Source of the DNA: Chrysomallon squamiferum
Lineage: Eukaryota; Mollusca; Gastropoda; Neomphalida; Peltospiridae
Direction: 5' to 3'
Assembly (NCBI GenBank): GCA_012295275.1
Contig: CM022668.1
Location: forward strand, 13,328,022-13,392,021
DNA: 64,000 nt
Below the pieces are notes generated by a model. It did not search any database and was not told the DNA's origin. It saw only the letters and a program-made list of their open reading frames with translations. The translations under genes were made by a program, and so were the position numbers. How positions within the stretch are numbered: position 1 is the stretch's first letter; every line of letters starts with the position of its first letter. Shown one piece after another: positions 27,481 to 38,500 of this stretch.

Positions 27481-28332
27481 TAAAACTGTAGTAGTAGCAG
27501 TAATAGTAGTAGTTGTAGCTTTAATGGTGGTTGTAGAAGGAGTAGTAGTAGTAGCAGTAGTTGCAATAATAGTAGTATTAATAACAGTAGGAATAGCAGC
27601 AGTAGTAATAATAGCTGTAGTAGAAGAAGTAGTAATAGTAGTAATAGTTGTAGTAGTACTAGTAGTAACAGTAGCAATGGTAATAGTAATAACTGTATTA
27701 GCTTTAGTAGCATGAGTAGTAGTAATAGCATTAGTAGCAGTAGTAGTAGTAGTAGTAGTAGTAGTAGCAGAAGCAGCTGTAGTAGTAACAGTAATTGTGA
27801 TGGTAGTAGTAGTAATAGTAGTAGCAGCAGTAGTAACAATATTTGTGGTATTATTAGTAGCAGCAGCAACAGTAGTAGTAATAGTTGTAGTAGTACTAGC
27901 AGTAGCAATCATACTAGATCAGATAGTAATAGGAGGAATAGTAGTAGTAGTTGTTGTTACGGTGGTAGTAGATGTGGTTGTAGTATGGTAAAACAGAATT
28001 AGCAACATTACTACTAGATGAGAGTGCAGATCAGCAGAAGAGGTAATAGTAGCAATAATAAAAGAAGTAGTAGTAGTAATAGTAGTTGCAGTAGTAATAG
28101 TACTAACAGTTGTTGTAGTAGTAATAATAGTAGCAGTAATAGTAGTAGTAGTACTAGTAATAGTAGTAATAATAGCAGCAGTAACAGTAGTAGTAATAGT
28201 AGTGGTAGTTGTAATAGTAGTTGTAGTAGTAGCAGTAGTAATAGTACTGACAGTTGTTGTAGCAGTAGTAATAGCAGCAGTAACAGTAGTAGTAATAGTA
28301 GTAGTAGTTGTAATAGTAGTAAATGTCAAAAT
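27481..28332. repeat. Long interrupted (AGT)n/(ACT)n block
   Basis: About 850 bases of AGT/GTA/TAG units with substitutions (AAT, AGC, GGT) but strikingly few indels, so triplet phase is kept over hundreds of bases, with one unrelated interruption at about 27987-28045. This produces long open frames of Val, Ser/Asn, Leu and Thr on both strands, which are repeat artefacts. Confidence 0.95.
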
Positions 28333-28851
28333 TGTTAATAATAAGAGATGCTAACAAACAGAAAAATGTAGACTGATGCTGTCCTGTCATGAAGTCTGAT
28401 AGATCCTAGGATCAATTCTTCATGGTGCTGTTGCAGAGGTTATTCCCACTCTACCTCGAGCTTAACGTCTCAAAGGCTACATTATTTGATTTACCGACTC
28501 AGGGAAAATACTTATATAAAAGTGATTGTCATAATAGGTATTATTAGCCAATAATGTGGTTGTTGCAGATATATAACAGTAGTCACTGGAGTTAGACTGG
28601 TGTTTTTATTCTCTTTGGTAATCAATATTGAATGTAGTGTAAAGGATTTGGACTTTGTTGAGGCAAAAAGCCATATAAAGACTCGAGGTTCTTCTTTTAT
28701 TTTAAATAAAATAAAATAAAAATTATACCAGCTGAAAATATATGTGCAAGATACTGAGGGTCATTGGTTCAATCCTTCCAAGAGGATATTGTGCCTCCAC
28801 AACAAATGATGCAGTAAATGCCAAGTTACGTACTGTTCTGACTGTATAGTA

Positions 28852-28852
28852 C

Positions 28853-28897
<45 letters not shown>

Positions 28898-28965
28898 CAT
28901 TATTATTATTAATAAGCTTGATCACCATTATCATTATTAGCATCATCATTATTATTGTCATTATT

Positions 28966-28996
<31 letters not shown>

Positions 28997-29292
28997 TATT
29001 ATTATTATTAACATTACTGCTATTATTATTATTAACATTACCATTATTATCATTATAATTAACATGACTATTATTATTATTATCATGACTATTATTATTA
29101 TTATCATTATTTATAATTTATTTATATATTTTATTGGCTGATCATCATTGTCATCACTTATTATTTTTATTTACTAGATTTATTACTACTGCTACAACTA
29201 CTACTACTACTACTGCTACTACTACTACTACTACTAATACTACAACAAATACTACTACTACTACATCTATTACTACTACTGTTATTATTATC
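28852..29292. repeat. Compound (ATT)n then (ACT)n block
   Basis: ATT units with ATC and ACA variants run from about 28852 to 29110. After a short gap an (ACT)n stretch follows at about 29184-29280. Asn-rich and Thr-rich open frames here are not genes. Confidence 0.93.
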
Positions 29293-29524
29293 ATCATAAC
29301 CATCATCATTTTTCCCATGTTTGACAGTTTGCAAATATCTGTGATTTCAAAACTATATTCTGTTATACTTTTGGTAATTTGGACCAATGCAGGCATTTTT
29401 TTTTTTTTCATACTTTAGGAAAAATAAGAAAAATAACTAATATGTTGTCTATTGATATATCCTAGCAACTTGAGATAGTGTGTGGCAGATTCAAAAAGGA
29501 AACAAATGGTTCTCTATATTGAGC

Positions 29525-29528
<4 letters not shown>

Positions 29529-29590
<62 letters not shown>
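29529..29590. repeat. (GA)n tract
   Basis: About 62 bases of pure GA. Confidence 0.96.
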
Positions 29591-29593
<3 letters not shown>

Positions 29594-29717
29594 TAATAAT
29601 ATTTATCCACTTCAATTTTAATTGTCTGTCATGTAAGTATGAGTGTGTGCTTGTTTTGTTTTGTATGTGTGTATTTAAGTGTCTGTGTTTTTATGTCTAT
29701 GTGCATATATGTTGGTA

Positions 29718-29722
<5 letters not shown>

Positions 29723-29755
<33 letters not shown>
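29723..29755. repeat. (GT)n tract
   Basis: About 16 GT units. Confidence 0.93.
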
Positions 29756-29756
<1 letters not shown>

Positions 29757-29934
29757 TGTTTTATTGGTGTGCCTTTTAATAATTTCTTTATGTACATTTC
29801 TGTTATTTCGTGCCCCATTTTAGTTTTAAAAGGGATTTCTGTCCTTTTGTCTGTCTCTCTGTGTTTTTCATTCTATCTCTCTGTCTCTCATTGTGATAAT
29901 AAAGTCTAAAAATAACCCTTAAGGAATATAGTGC

Positions 29935-30071
29935 TATTGAATTTATGAACAGTTATCTTTCTGAAGCAAAAATTCCCTAAAATCTATAGTTAAGTTAAAG
30001 AGGTGAGGCTTTAAATTTTATGTCTTATTTAGACATGCAGTTAACTTGTGGATGTCACTCATATTTTATAT
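29935..30071 (+). pseudogene. Decayed duplicate of the tRNA-Ala 5' flank and tRNA start
   Basis: This stretch aligns with the 5' flank of the tRNA-Ala gene at about 31970-32120. Shared words in order are AGTTATCTT, GAAGCAAAA, a C-rich piece, AATCT, AGTTAAGTTAAAGAGGT, CATTTTAT-like, TCTTATTT and then AACT. It runs into a degraded tRNA beginning GTGGATGTCACTCATATT at 30048, against GGGGATGTAGCTCATATG. Similarity ends inside the D arm. There is no functional tRNA here. Confidence 0.7.
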
Positions 30072-31750
30072 CTTAAAGAATATTTTAATTTTGTTGGTTA
30101 ATTGAAATAATAATAATAATTATTATTATTATTATTATTATTTTAACATATCAGAGGATAAAATAAATAATTAGTTACTGTCTTATGACATCAGGTTTAT
30201 CCAGCTAAGTCACAATGGTGCATCCACCATTTTATAAAACTGGTATCTTAAGACAAGAACCAGTTGTTTTTTTTTTACCCTGCAATCATACATAAAACAA
30301 AAATTAAATAAAAATTAACTGTTTTATTTCTTAATTCACAGCACTTGACAGTGGTAGATTCAAATGTACTAATTTTGTTTTTGCCTATAAAAACTCTATA
30401 TGAATACAAAATAGTTCATAAGAAGAATTTATTTATCATTTTTTTAAAAATGAAAACCATTTTCAGAATATTTTCTTTAGATCTAAACCAACAATTAAAC
30501 ATTAAAGAAATAAGGTTGAACAATATATATATATATATAAAACAAGTAATTTACTGAAGTGAAAAATTTATGTCCTAAAATGCTACATTTTTAGGCCAGT
30601 CATATAATCTTGCCACTTTTCATATTAACTGCAGGATAAATATATGTATATATATATATTACTGATTGCATTTGTATCATAGTTAAGCTTCCAATTTTCC
30701 TCTCAGGAGATATTTTAAGTGGTGAAAAACACGAGGTTGACAATTCATGCGAAGAAAATTGTAACTAACAATCTTTGAAAGGTGTTGATATCTATTTTTA
30801 GGGCAGCTGTCCTGAAATTTCAATAACTGCTAACTGTATTTATATCTTCATCAAAGATGGAAAAAAAAAAAGAAAAGACATTGAAGTATTTTTCCACAAG
30901 ATATGGGATATTTATTAGCGATAATCCAAAACTCATCAATGTTATTATTCTAGAATTTTCCGCAATAGATCTTTCTAGAATAATGCAGAAATATTCTCCA
31001 ATAACAAATCATGTACAATGTACAAATCATTACTACCACACATTATCATACGTCAGTTTCCAGTATCTGAAATATGTATATAATTTATGATACGTGGTTT
31101 TTGACCACTGACGTTGAACTACCCCCGGGAATTTGTATTGACCACTGGGGAGGGGTAATGACATAATCCACTCGGGCAATCCCTAATGTAAGATATTTCA
31201 AGGGAGTTCTGTTTATTTAAATTTAAAAATAATGAATGCGTTTTCCATTTGTCGTAAGATGATTTGTCGAAGAACGTTTATAATAGATATAAAATAGTTA
31301 AAATTTAATAAAATTATTTTCAATAAAGACATTACCAGTACACGACATTATGTATTATGTAACAGCTATGAAAACACTCTTTTCATATAGCTCAGTCAAG
31401 GTTGAAAGTACGAAACAATAACAGTAACGTGCACGCATTTGTTCATTTTAGATATTTTTTTTAATTATATAAATGATCTTAACGCTCCGTTTATTCCGCC
31501 CTTTTAACATGTATTACCGACAAAGATGAATACTCTCATATTCATAAGACACCCCTTGATCCGCCATTGTACCTCATTATTTTATTATTATTGATTGAAT
31601 TCCGCTTATTATACCAGTCACCAGTCATATTAGTATTATTTATAAATGGTGAAAAACTATATTATCCACTTAATATCATTTACTAACGAGTAACTAATTA
31701 TTTGTTATAATTCTGTTGTACATTATTTTATTTTATTTTACAATTTGACA
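30072..31750. other. Intergenic, no gene seen
   Basis: AT-rich sequence with an (ATT)n run near 30108-30142 and (TA)n runs near 30524-30538 and 30644-30660. Open frames at 30345-30557 and 30857-31090 have no recognisable motif. The 31090-31560 part is less AT-rich but shows no coding pattern that I could identify. Confidence 0.45.
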
Positions 31751-31799
31751 AATTATTTTCACTCGCGCCCCCCCCCCCGTCTTCCACTTCTGACGGACT

Positions 31800-31986
31800 C
31801 TAAAAGCACGGCTGTTAAATGAAATGCTATCCGACAATTGTAGTAACATTAACGCACGGAAAGTAACGAAAGAATCCGAAAATATGACCTACATCGACAG
31901 GGTCTCGAATCAAAAGAATAGAAACATCTTGGCAGAACATCTTGTGTTAATTGAAAACATAATACAATACTATCGAAGTTACTAAT
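31800..31986 (+). other. Non-repetitive open frame of about 60 codons, uncertain
   Basis: From the base after a TGA near 31793 the frame is open to TAA at 31984-31986, with an internal ATG near 31826. It reads MLSDNCSNINARKVTKESEN and then about 33 further residues. Composition is mixed and not repeat-derived. There is no domain match, splice context or homolog that I can name, and frames of this length arise by chance. Confidence 0.15.
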
Positions 31987-32095
31987 AGTTATCTTACCGA
32001 AGCAAAACAAAACCAAAATCTTCTGAAATCTGCAGTTAAGTTAAAGAGGTAATGGCTTTACATTTTATAACTTATTTTAAAACAACTGTAAGCAT

Positions 32096-32168
32096 GGGGA
32101 TGTAGCTCATATGGTAGAGCGCTCGCTTAGCATGCGAGAGGTACGGGGATCGATGCCCTGCATCTCCA
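32096..32168 (+). tRNA. tRNA-Ala (anticodon AGC)
   Basis: A complete 73-base cloverleaf without intron. Acceptor stem 32096-32102 pairs with 32161-32167 and includes the G3:U70 pair (32098/32165) that identifies alanine tRNA. D stem is GCTC/GAGC, anticodon stem CTCGC/GCGAG, anticodon AGC at 32129-32131, T stem CGGGG/CCCTG with one G:U pair, and discriminator A at 32168. The internal B box reads GGATCGATGCC, with A instead of T at position 54, a variant also seen in other eukaryotic tRNA-Ala genes. A TTTT Pol III terminator follows at 32173-32176. Confidence 0.97.
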
Positions 32169-32172
32169 AATA

Positions 32173-32176
32173 TTTT
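32173..32176 (+). terminator. RNA polymerase III terminator of tRNA-Ala
   Basis: TTTT four bases after the discriminator base, with a longer T6 run at about 32189. Confidence 0.8.
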
Positions 32177-32478
32177 GATTTATTTACTTTTTTAAAATTA
32201 TTATTAATGTATTTTTCCTTCCCAGTGCGTGTTTAAATATTATGTATCTGGTTATTATCATAATAGTTCTTTTTATTTTAACCCAAACAAAACATGCCAT
32301 ATAAAACATATATATAATAAATATCCGATATTTAATGTCTTTTCATTATATTATTATTATTAATTAATTAATTATTATCATTTTAAATAATTAATGATAT
32401 TATTAAAATAAAAACTATTAGGATACCGAATATCGAAATATTATTCGAGCGATGTACTGAGAAGAACTGATGTAGAAT

Positions 32479-32514
<36 letters not shown>

Positions 32515-33138
32515 TATCGAAGTGCATATAGAGGGAGATGGTAATTAACGCAACTATTATATTTACGATTTAAGATACGTATATCCACTTGTTTAATAAC
32601 AGAGAAAGAAAATAAGAAACGTTTCTCTCTTGACCCGAATCTTAAAATTATATCAGTACCCTTAAAGCATCAAGGTTGTAAGAGTTGTGTGACCTTCCTT
32701 ATAGTTGACCTATTCGGATATTTTTACCACGTTTCGGTAACTGCGTTATGAAAAACGAAGATCTTTTTCTTTACCAGTAGTGATCAGGAGATAAAGCTTT
32801 GCATTTGGTACGTTCAGCTTTGTAAATTAAATCTGTAAATGTTGTGATAATTTTTATTGTTGCATAAAAAATATTAGTTGTATATGCTGTATTGTATTTT
32901 ATATCACTGCTTCATTTGTTATCGTTAGTGCAACGTTATCGTTTCGACGCTTTCATTTCATTTTATGATTAAATGTGTCTTAATTCCATAGCAGTGTCGT
33001 ATGTGCCATTTTAGATGATCTTAGTTAATTTCAGGTTACAGTAATAAAGAAATAATAAAACAAAAAAATCAACATCAACATCATCAATACTGTGAGTGAA
33101 TACAACAGGCCTAAATACATTGAATGTTTGTTTTGAAT

Positions 33139-33146
33139 CTCTCTCT

Positions 33147-33191
<45 letters not shown>
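33139..33191. repeat. (CT)n tract
   Basis: CT units with one internal TTCT slip. Confidence 0.95.
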
Positions 33192-33196
<5 letters not shown>

Positions 33197-33899
33197 GGTT
33201 TAATTAATTATTTATTTATTTTTTTATGTCACTTTTTGTACTTTGTTATTTTGGAGTTGGATTATGTATTGTTAATTACTGCTAGTGTATTTCAAGCTGT
33301 CGCTTTATATATATTGTGTGTGGCTGTATTAACTATTCAAAGTTTAACACGATATACATGGCAGCCTATCAGTTGCAAGCAGTGTACCACTGTCAAATTG
33401 CCATTAAAACGATTATTATTATTATCATTATTATTATCATTATTATTATTATTATAAGTTAATGGACAATACTTTGAATATCATTTGAAAATATACTGAA
33501 AAAATATTTAAAAAAATAAGTATGTATATAATTTTATGCAGTTGTATACTGCATGTTATTTAAGAACCCTCTATGCATGGTCTATTTGTTTCAGATCATC
33601 ATTATGTTTTATTTATAGTTTGTATTGTATAAATGTGCTCAAGGCATATACTGAGTTTCATACAGTCTGTAGTCTGTGTCTGTTTATTAAAAATAATGTG
33701 TATGTGAGGAGACAATTTGTTAATTTATTAATGTGAAGAATTAAGAAGAATCAAGAATATATTTATTTCTTACAACAAACTGTTATTACTGTTTCAGTTG
33801 TTTCAACTTTATAGTTTTATTTCAATCTCTTCTTTAAACAAAAAGCGTGCCCTTTATTTCATGTAAAATACTTCTACTAATAATGCTAATAATATAATA

Positions 33900-33917
33900 A
33901 TAATAGTAGTAGTAGTA

Positions 33918-33978
<61 letters not shown>
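33900..33978. repeat. (AAT)n/(AGT)n trinucleotide repeat
   Basis: About 25 triplets: the first few are AGT variants, the rest pure AAT. Confidence 0.96.
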
Positions 33979-33982
<4 letters not shown>

Positions 33983-34722
33983 CAGAAGAAGAAATGAATG
34001 ATAATTAATGCAAAAACAATAATAATTAATAATTAAATAATTTCAGATATTTCTTATATAAGTGAATGAGAATAATAAATAGTGAAATAATATTTCGTGC
34101 ATCTCATGTGAGTTTGGAATGTAGTTTGTTGATGTACAATAGCTTTTGAATTGAACCTGGTCTGTGTTTTCCCTGGGATATTTTCCATTCTAACAACAGC
34201 TTCAAAACTTGTTTACCAAATGCCATAGTTAATTTGCATTACCTCTTCTGCAGGAAAGTGTGTCAAAAAAAAAAATCCCATAAAAGAACATTTGCTGTCA
34301 ATGTATTGTATTGATGCCATTTACACCCGAATTTTTCCACATGCCAGAATTGTGCCTCCTATGGAATGTTGCCTCTCATTTTAATTTTTCAAATGATAAT
34401 TGTTAAGTTCTCTGTACATTTCTGCTTTTCAAAGCATCAAAAGTTCTGTTCAGTGGTTTGGAAAGAAACTAGAGGTAATGTTGCTTGCTGCTAACTTGAA
34501 TGAGGAAGCTCATCACATTAAAAACATCAGGTTTCTGCTTTCATTACTTGTAGGGTCTTTTATAATGTATCATTATGCATGATTATTGTATGATCATGAA
34601 TTAAGAATGTGTTGAGTGTGTTGTATTTATTTATTTATTTATTTATTTATTTATTTTTCATTTCATTTTATTTTATTAAGATACTGATATAAAAGACTGA
34701 TCGCTGACTAAATAAAATCTGA

Positions 34723-37674
34723 ATGTCGCTGGCCACCTCAAGAATACTTCACAAATGTCGTACAGCAGTATTCTGCATCCACAACAAGTCCTGGAACAAT
34801 GGTGGCAACATCCACAACATCCAGATTGGTCGAGGTATCCACAAGACATGTCAAGGTCAACAAAGAGCAGTCACTGACCCGGAAAACAAAGGTCATCACA
34901 GTCGAGGTGTGAACTTTGACACGATTGGGTCATGGAACAACCGACTGGACATGGAAATCCTGTATGACCAGAGCGTCAAACAAGGAATACCCATTCCCAG
35001 AATTCCTGTCGAAGAGACGGGTGTGGCGTCTGTGATTGGCAGACGAAAAGTCAACGAAGATCGATCAGTAATGAAAGAGTTGTCTCCAAGTTTGCTGTAC
35101 TTAGCTGTATTTGATGGTCACGGTGGGTCGTTTGCGGTCGATTTTGTGAGCGCAAATCTTCACGAGTACGTTGCCAACTGGCTGTGGAAGACAACAGATT
35201 TGAAAGAGGTGCTGAGAAATTCCTTTCAAGACATCAACAATGTCATGACAAGACATCTAGCACATTATCACTTAGGTAAATTGATGTTTGTTTATGAATG
35301 TACATAGAAAGATTAAAACACACACACACAAACACACATACTGAAATTTTTATATAATTAGTGATTCTTGTTTTTTGCTCAGTAAAAGTTTACTTTGACC
35401 CCTAGTAACTAGTATATATATTAATCTTACATGGTTTGTAAACCAAGAATCATAAATTATATAAATCTTTCACAAATGTATATGTGTGTGTGTGTGTGTG
35501 TGTGTGAACACATAAAAATACATGTACTCACATACACTTACAGAATGGTTATAATTACGTAAACTTGAGTTTATCTTTAGTAACGCTAAATGGTCCCTGA
35601 TTTCCATTGTACCTGTAACACAGTTCAGTGAACTATAACAAAACTTCTGAATGAATGAATGAATGAATGTTTAACGATATGCTAGCACACATAAAAAACA
35701 ACAACAGGCTATTGTTGTAGTATATCATATTTTTATCATTTTGTTTTAATGATTGGGCAATGTTTGTTCTATCAGAAAAAAATGTCCATTACACGAAAAA
35801 ACTGGCCTCATCTGTGAAAAATTATAAGCTAAAAATACCACTGAAATTTTGTAATTTCTTTTATATATAATCTTTTTTTTTACAGATACAAAAACATTTA
35901 TTTTATAAATAATTTAAAAAAAAAATTCTTTTTTTTTCAAGACTCGGATACTTTTAACACGGGCACTACGGCCACCGTGTGTCTGCTTCGCGACAGCACC
36001 GACCTCGTCGTGGGTCACGTCGGCGACAGTCGGGCCATTCTCTGTCGCTCGGGTCACCCGATCCGCTTGTCGCTGGATCATCACCCCGACAACCAGGAGG
36101 AGAGTAAGCGGATCAAGGAGCACGGGGGAAAGTTGGTGACTAACAGTTTGGGGGAGCCCAAGGTGAATGGTCGACTGGCAATGACAAGAAGTCTGGGCGA
36201 CTGCGAAATGAAGCAGTTTGGAGTGACTGCTAAACCCCACCTCAGATACATACAGGTACATTTTAACATATATCTCTGTGTGAGTGTGTGTGTGTGTGTG
36301 TTTGGATGTGGTTTTTTTTGTGTGGTTGTATAGATGTAATTGAAATAATTTGGTATGATGTTAAATCTCATATTGGATCTATACAGCATTTACACACACA
36401 CACACACACATATATGTATATATAAACAGTAACTGTTTTTATGTATATATGTATATATATAATATAAAACAGTACCTGTTTTAAGAAGATATAACTGAAA
36501 TAATTTGGTAAGATGAAAAACCTCTTACAATATCTTACAATAAATTTCTTTTTATATAGATAGAAATTTCTGTAAAAGTAAATGTTTTGTACAGATTTAA
36601 ATGAAACAGTTTATAGTAACTGCTTAACATATCATATATCTGTACAGGTAATATTTATTTATAGGTAAACGTTTTATATATATATAAATTAAAAAAACAT
36701 ATCTAGCTATACAGACAAAAATTAATACAGATAAATCTTTATATAAAGATACATACTTCAGTAGAAGTAAATGTTTTGTTTAGGTTTAAATGAATCAATT
36801 TGTAGTAACTGCTAAACCTTACATGACTATACAGGCAAAGATTAATACATATTTAAAAACTTTCTGGTGTAAAATACTGTAAGAATGTTTTTCTAAGGGA
36901 TAAAATTTTAATAGGTTAAACACAGCAAGAATTATGATTTTAATTTAAGATTGTTTTGAGGTTAGCAAGGATTATATTTAATTTAATGCTTTTTTTTTTT
37001 TTTAATTTAATGTCAAACAGGGCAATGATTATATTCTGCATTTATTTATTTATTTATTGTTTTTTAATTTAAGGTCAAATATGGCAAGGATTCTATTGTA
37101 AATATAATATAATTTTAAAAAAAAAAAAAAATTTTTGTTTTTTAATTTAATGTCAAACAGGTCAATGATTATATTCTGCATTTATTTATTTATTTTATTT
37201 ATTTATTTATTTATTGTTTTTTAATTTAAGGTCAAATACACCAAGGATTCTATTGTAAATATAATTTAATTTTTTTTATTTACTTTTTATTTTTTTTTAA
37301 TTTAAGGTCAGACAGGACAATGATTATATTCTAAATTTATTTATTTATTTTATTATAATTATTTGTTTTTCTGTTTTTTTAAATTTTTAAATTTTAAGGT
37401 CAAACACGGCAAGGACGCTTTTCTTGTGCTCACCACGGATGGTCTGAGTTTCGTTCTGAGTGACCAGGAAGTGGTCGACATCGTTGGCAGCTGCGAAAAC
37501 CCTACAGAGGCCGCCAACTTCCTCACCGACCAGGCCATGCACTTCGGCTCCGAGGACAACACCACAGCAATGGTGGTGCCGTTTGGCGCATGGGGGAAGT
37601 ACAGAAGCACGACAAACACAATCCAGTACAGCTTTGGTCGTAACCTTAGCGGTAACCGATTTGCTCATGGATAG
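34723..37674 (+). CDS. PPM1K: Mitochondrial PP2C-type protein phosphatase PPM1K
   Basis: Exons 34723-35275, 35942-36255 and 37399-37674 join in frame (phases 1 and 0) to 380 residues, close to the 372 of human PPM1K. Residues 1-50 are basic and Ser/Thr-containing with no acidic residue, as in a mitochondrial presequence. The PP2C fold follows: NEDR (111-114), VFDGHGG (129-135) with metal-binding Asp131, TGTTAT (191-196), VGDSRAILCR (211-220), NGRLAMTRSLGD in exon 2, LTTDG (300-304) with Asp303, SEDNT (340-344) with Asp342, and the family-specific VVPFGAWGKY near the C terminus. Every PP2C metal ligand I can place is present. PPM1K dephosphorylates and activates the branched-chain ketoacid dehydrogenase E1 subunit in the matrix. 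A TGA lies just upstream in frame, so ATG 34723 is the start. An acceptor TTTTATTAAG ends at 34680, so an upstream noncoding exon is likely. Confidence 0.96.
35276..35941 (+). other. PPM1K intron 1
   Basis: Donor GTAAAT at 35276, acceptor TTTTTTTTCAAG ending 35941, phase 1. It contains a (GT)n run at 35483-35504 and short CA repeats. No other feature. Confidence 0.9.
36337..36850 (+). repeat. Decayed tandem copies of the 3' edge of PPM1K exon 2
   Basis: Exon 2 ends with a stretch at about 36205-36255 that reads GAAATGAAGCAGTTTGGAGT and so on to ACATACAG, then the donor GTACAT. Diverged copies of this whole edge recur at about 36339-36388, 36491-36540, 36598-36650 and 36787-36835, plus a partial copy at about 36697-36720. 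The last two are closest: AAATGAAACAGTTTATAGTA and AAATGAATCAATTTGTAGTA, each followed by ACTGCT(A/T)AAC and a CTRTACAGG end. The copy ending near 36648 keeps ACAGGTAATA, a plausible decoy donor. Confidence 0.85.
36912..37342 (+). repeat. Decayed tandem copies of the 5' edge of PPM1K exon 3
   Basis: Exon 3 starts after TTTTAAG with GTCAAACACGGCAAGGACGC. Similar stretches occur at about 36914 (GGTTAAACACAGCAAGAATT), 36960, 37011 (TGTCAAACAGGGCAATGATT), 37073 (GGTCAAATATGGCAAGGATT), 37151, 37230 and 37305, most preceded by TTTAATTTAA, the equivalent of the acceptor tract. Several retain AAG directly before GTCAAA, so they are decoy 3' splice sites. Between copies lie TTTA and poly-T stretches. 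Confidence 0.88.
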
Positions 37675-38500
37675 CGATTAACAAAAAAAAAAAAGCTGTG
37701 ATTTTGAAACTAAACTAAACTAATACCTGTTCCACTGGGACTGCTCTAGGGTTTGCTCACACCCAGTGCAAGCCAAGCTTTTGGGGTGTGCTCACACAGA
37801 AACACACACACACACCCATACAAACAGAAATGTTGAGAACTTGACGATTGTACAGTCGAAGGTTAAACATTTTCTGAAAAATCTGAATTTTTATTTTTTC
37901 ATCTTTTTTTTATTTTTTTTACGATCATAGTGAATGAGAGAAAGGCTGACAGTTCTTAATCCATATTTTCTGAACTCCAAGTGAGGGAAAATTATCAATA
38001 TTTGTTTATTTGAAAATATTTTTGAATGTATCTAGCTTGTTTAACAGTATAACTTCTAACCATGGTTTAAAAAAAAAGAAAAGAAAATGTGACATCATTA
38101 TTAAAAGCGATCAGCTTAGTGTGTCCTTTTAAAAACAAATTTCAATTGTAACCATTTAATAAATTATTACCGTAAAATTAAATTGCTACTCTGGTTTTTC
38201 CCAGTCACTGTACTTGTTCATTAGAGTTGCTTCAGAAACAGATCGGGCATCTACGGTAATGCCACTCATCAGAATATTAAAACTTAAAATTCCAAATTGT
38301 AATATATATGGGGTTTTTTATGTCATATATATATTGTATTTTATACTTATCAAACTGAATTTTGGATTCAGGGATTGTCAGCCTATAAAACTGTGTTCTC
38401 ATATATACTGCAGTAACCAGATTTGATGACAGTGTCATTTTACCATGATTGTTTTAAGTTTAATTTACCATTCTGTAAGATGACAATGCATTTTACATGA
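37675..38500 (+). other. PPM1K 3' untranslated region (probable)
   Basis: Sequence after the stop codon with no long repeats. A canonical AATAAA lies at 38158-38163, about 490 bases after the stop, and is a reasonable polyadenylation signal. A short inverted segment near 37755-37800 carries GTTTGCTCACAC and GTGTGCTCACAC. Confidence 0.5.

Larger units (their letters stand above)
32177..34680. other. Intergenic or PPM1K upstream region
   Basis: It holds a 30-odd T run at about 32480, (CT)n at 33139-33191, ATT runs near 33412-33455 and a long (AAT)n at 33900-33978. A less AT-rich part at about 32640-32830 contains several GT donor-like sites (for example GGTACGTT near 32808) and could hold an untranslated first PPM1K exon. 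That is a guess. Open frames at 33236, 33536 and 34400 look random. Confidence 0.35.

Noticed and set aside
27457-28338. Several long Thr-, Val-, Leu- and Ser/Asn-rich open frames on both strands
   Set aside because: All come from the interrupted (AGT)n/(ACT)n block and mirror each other on opposite strands.
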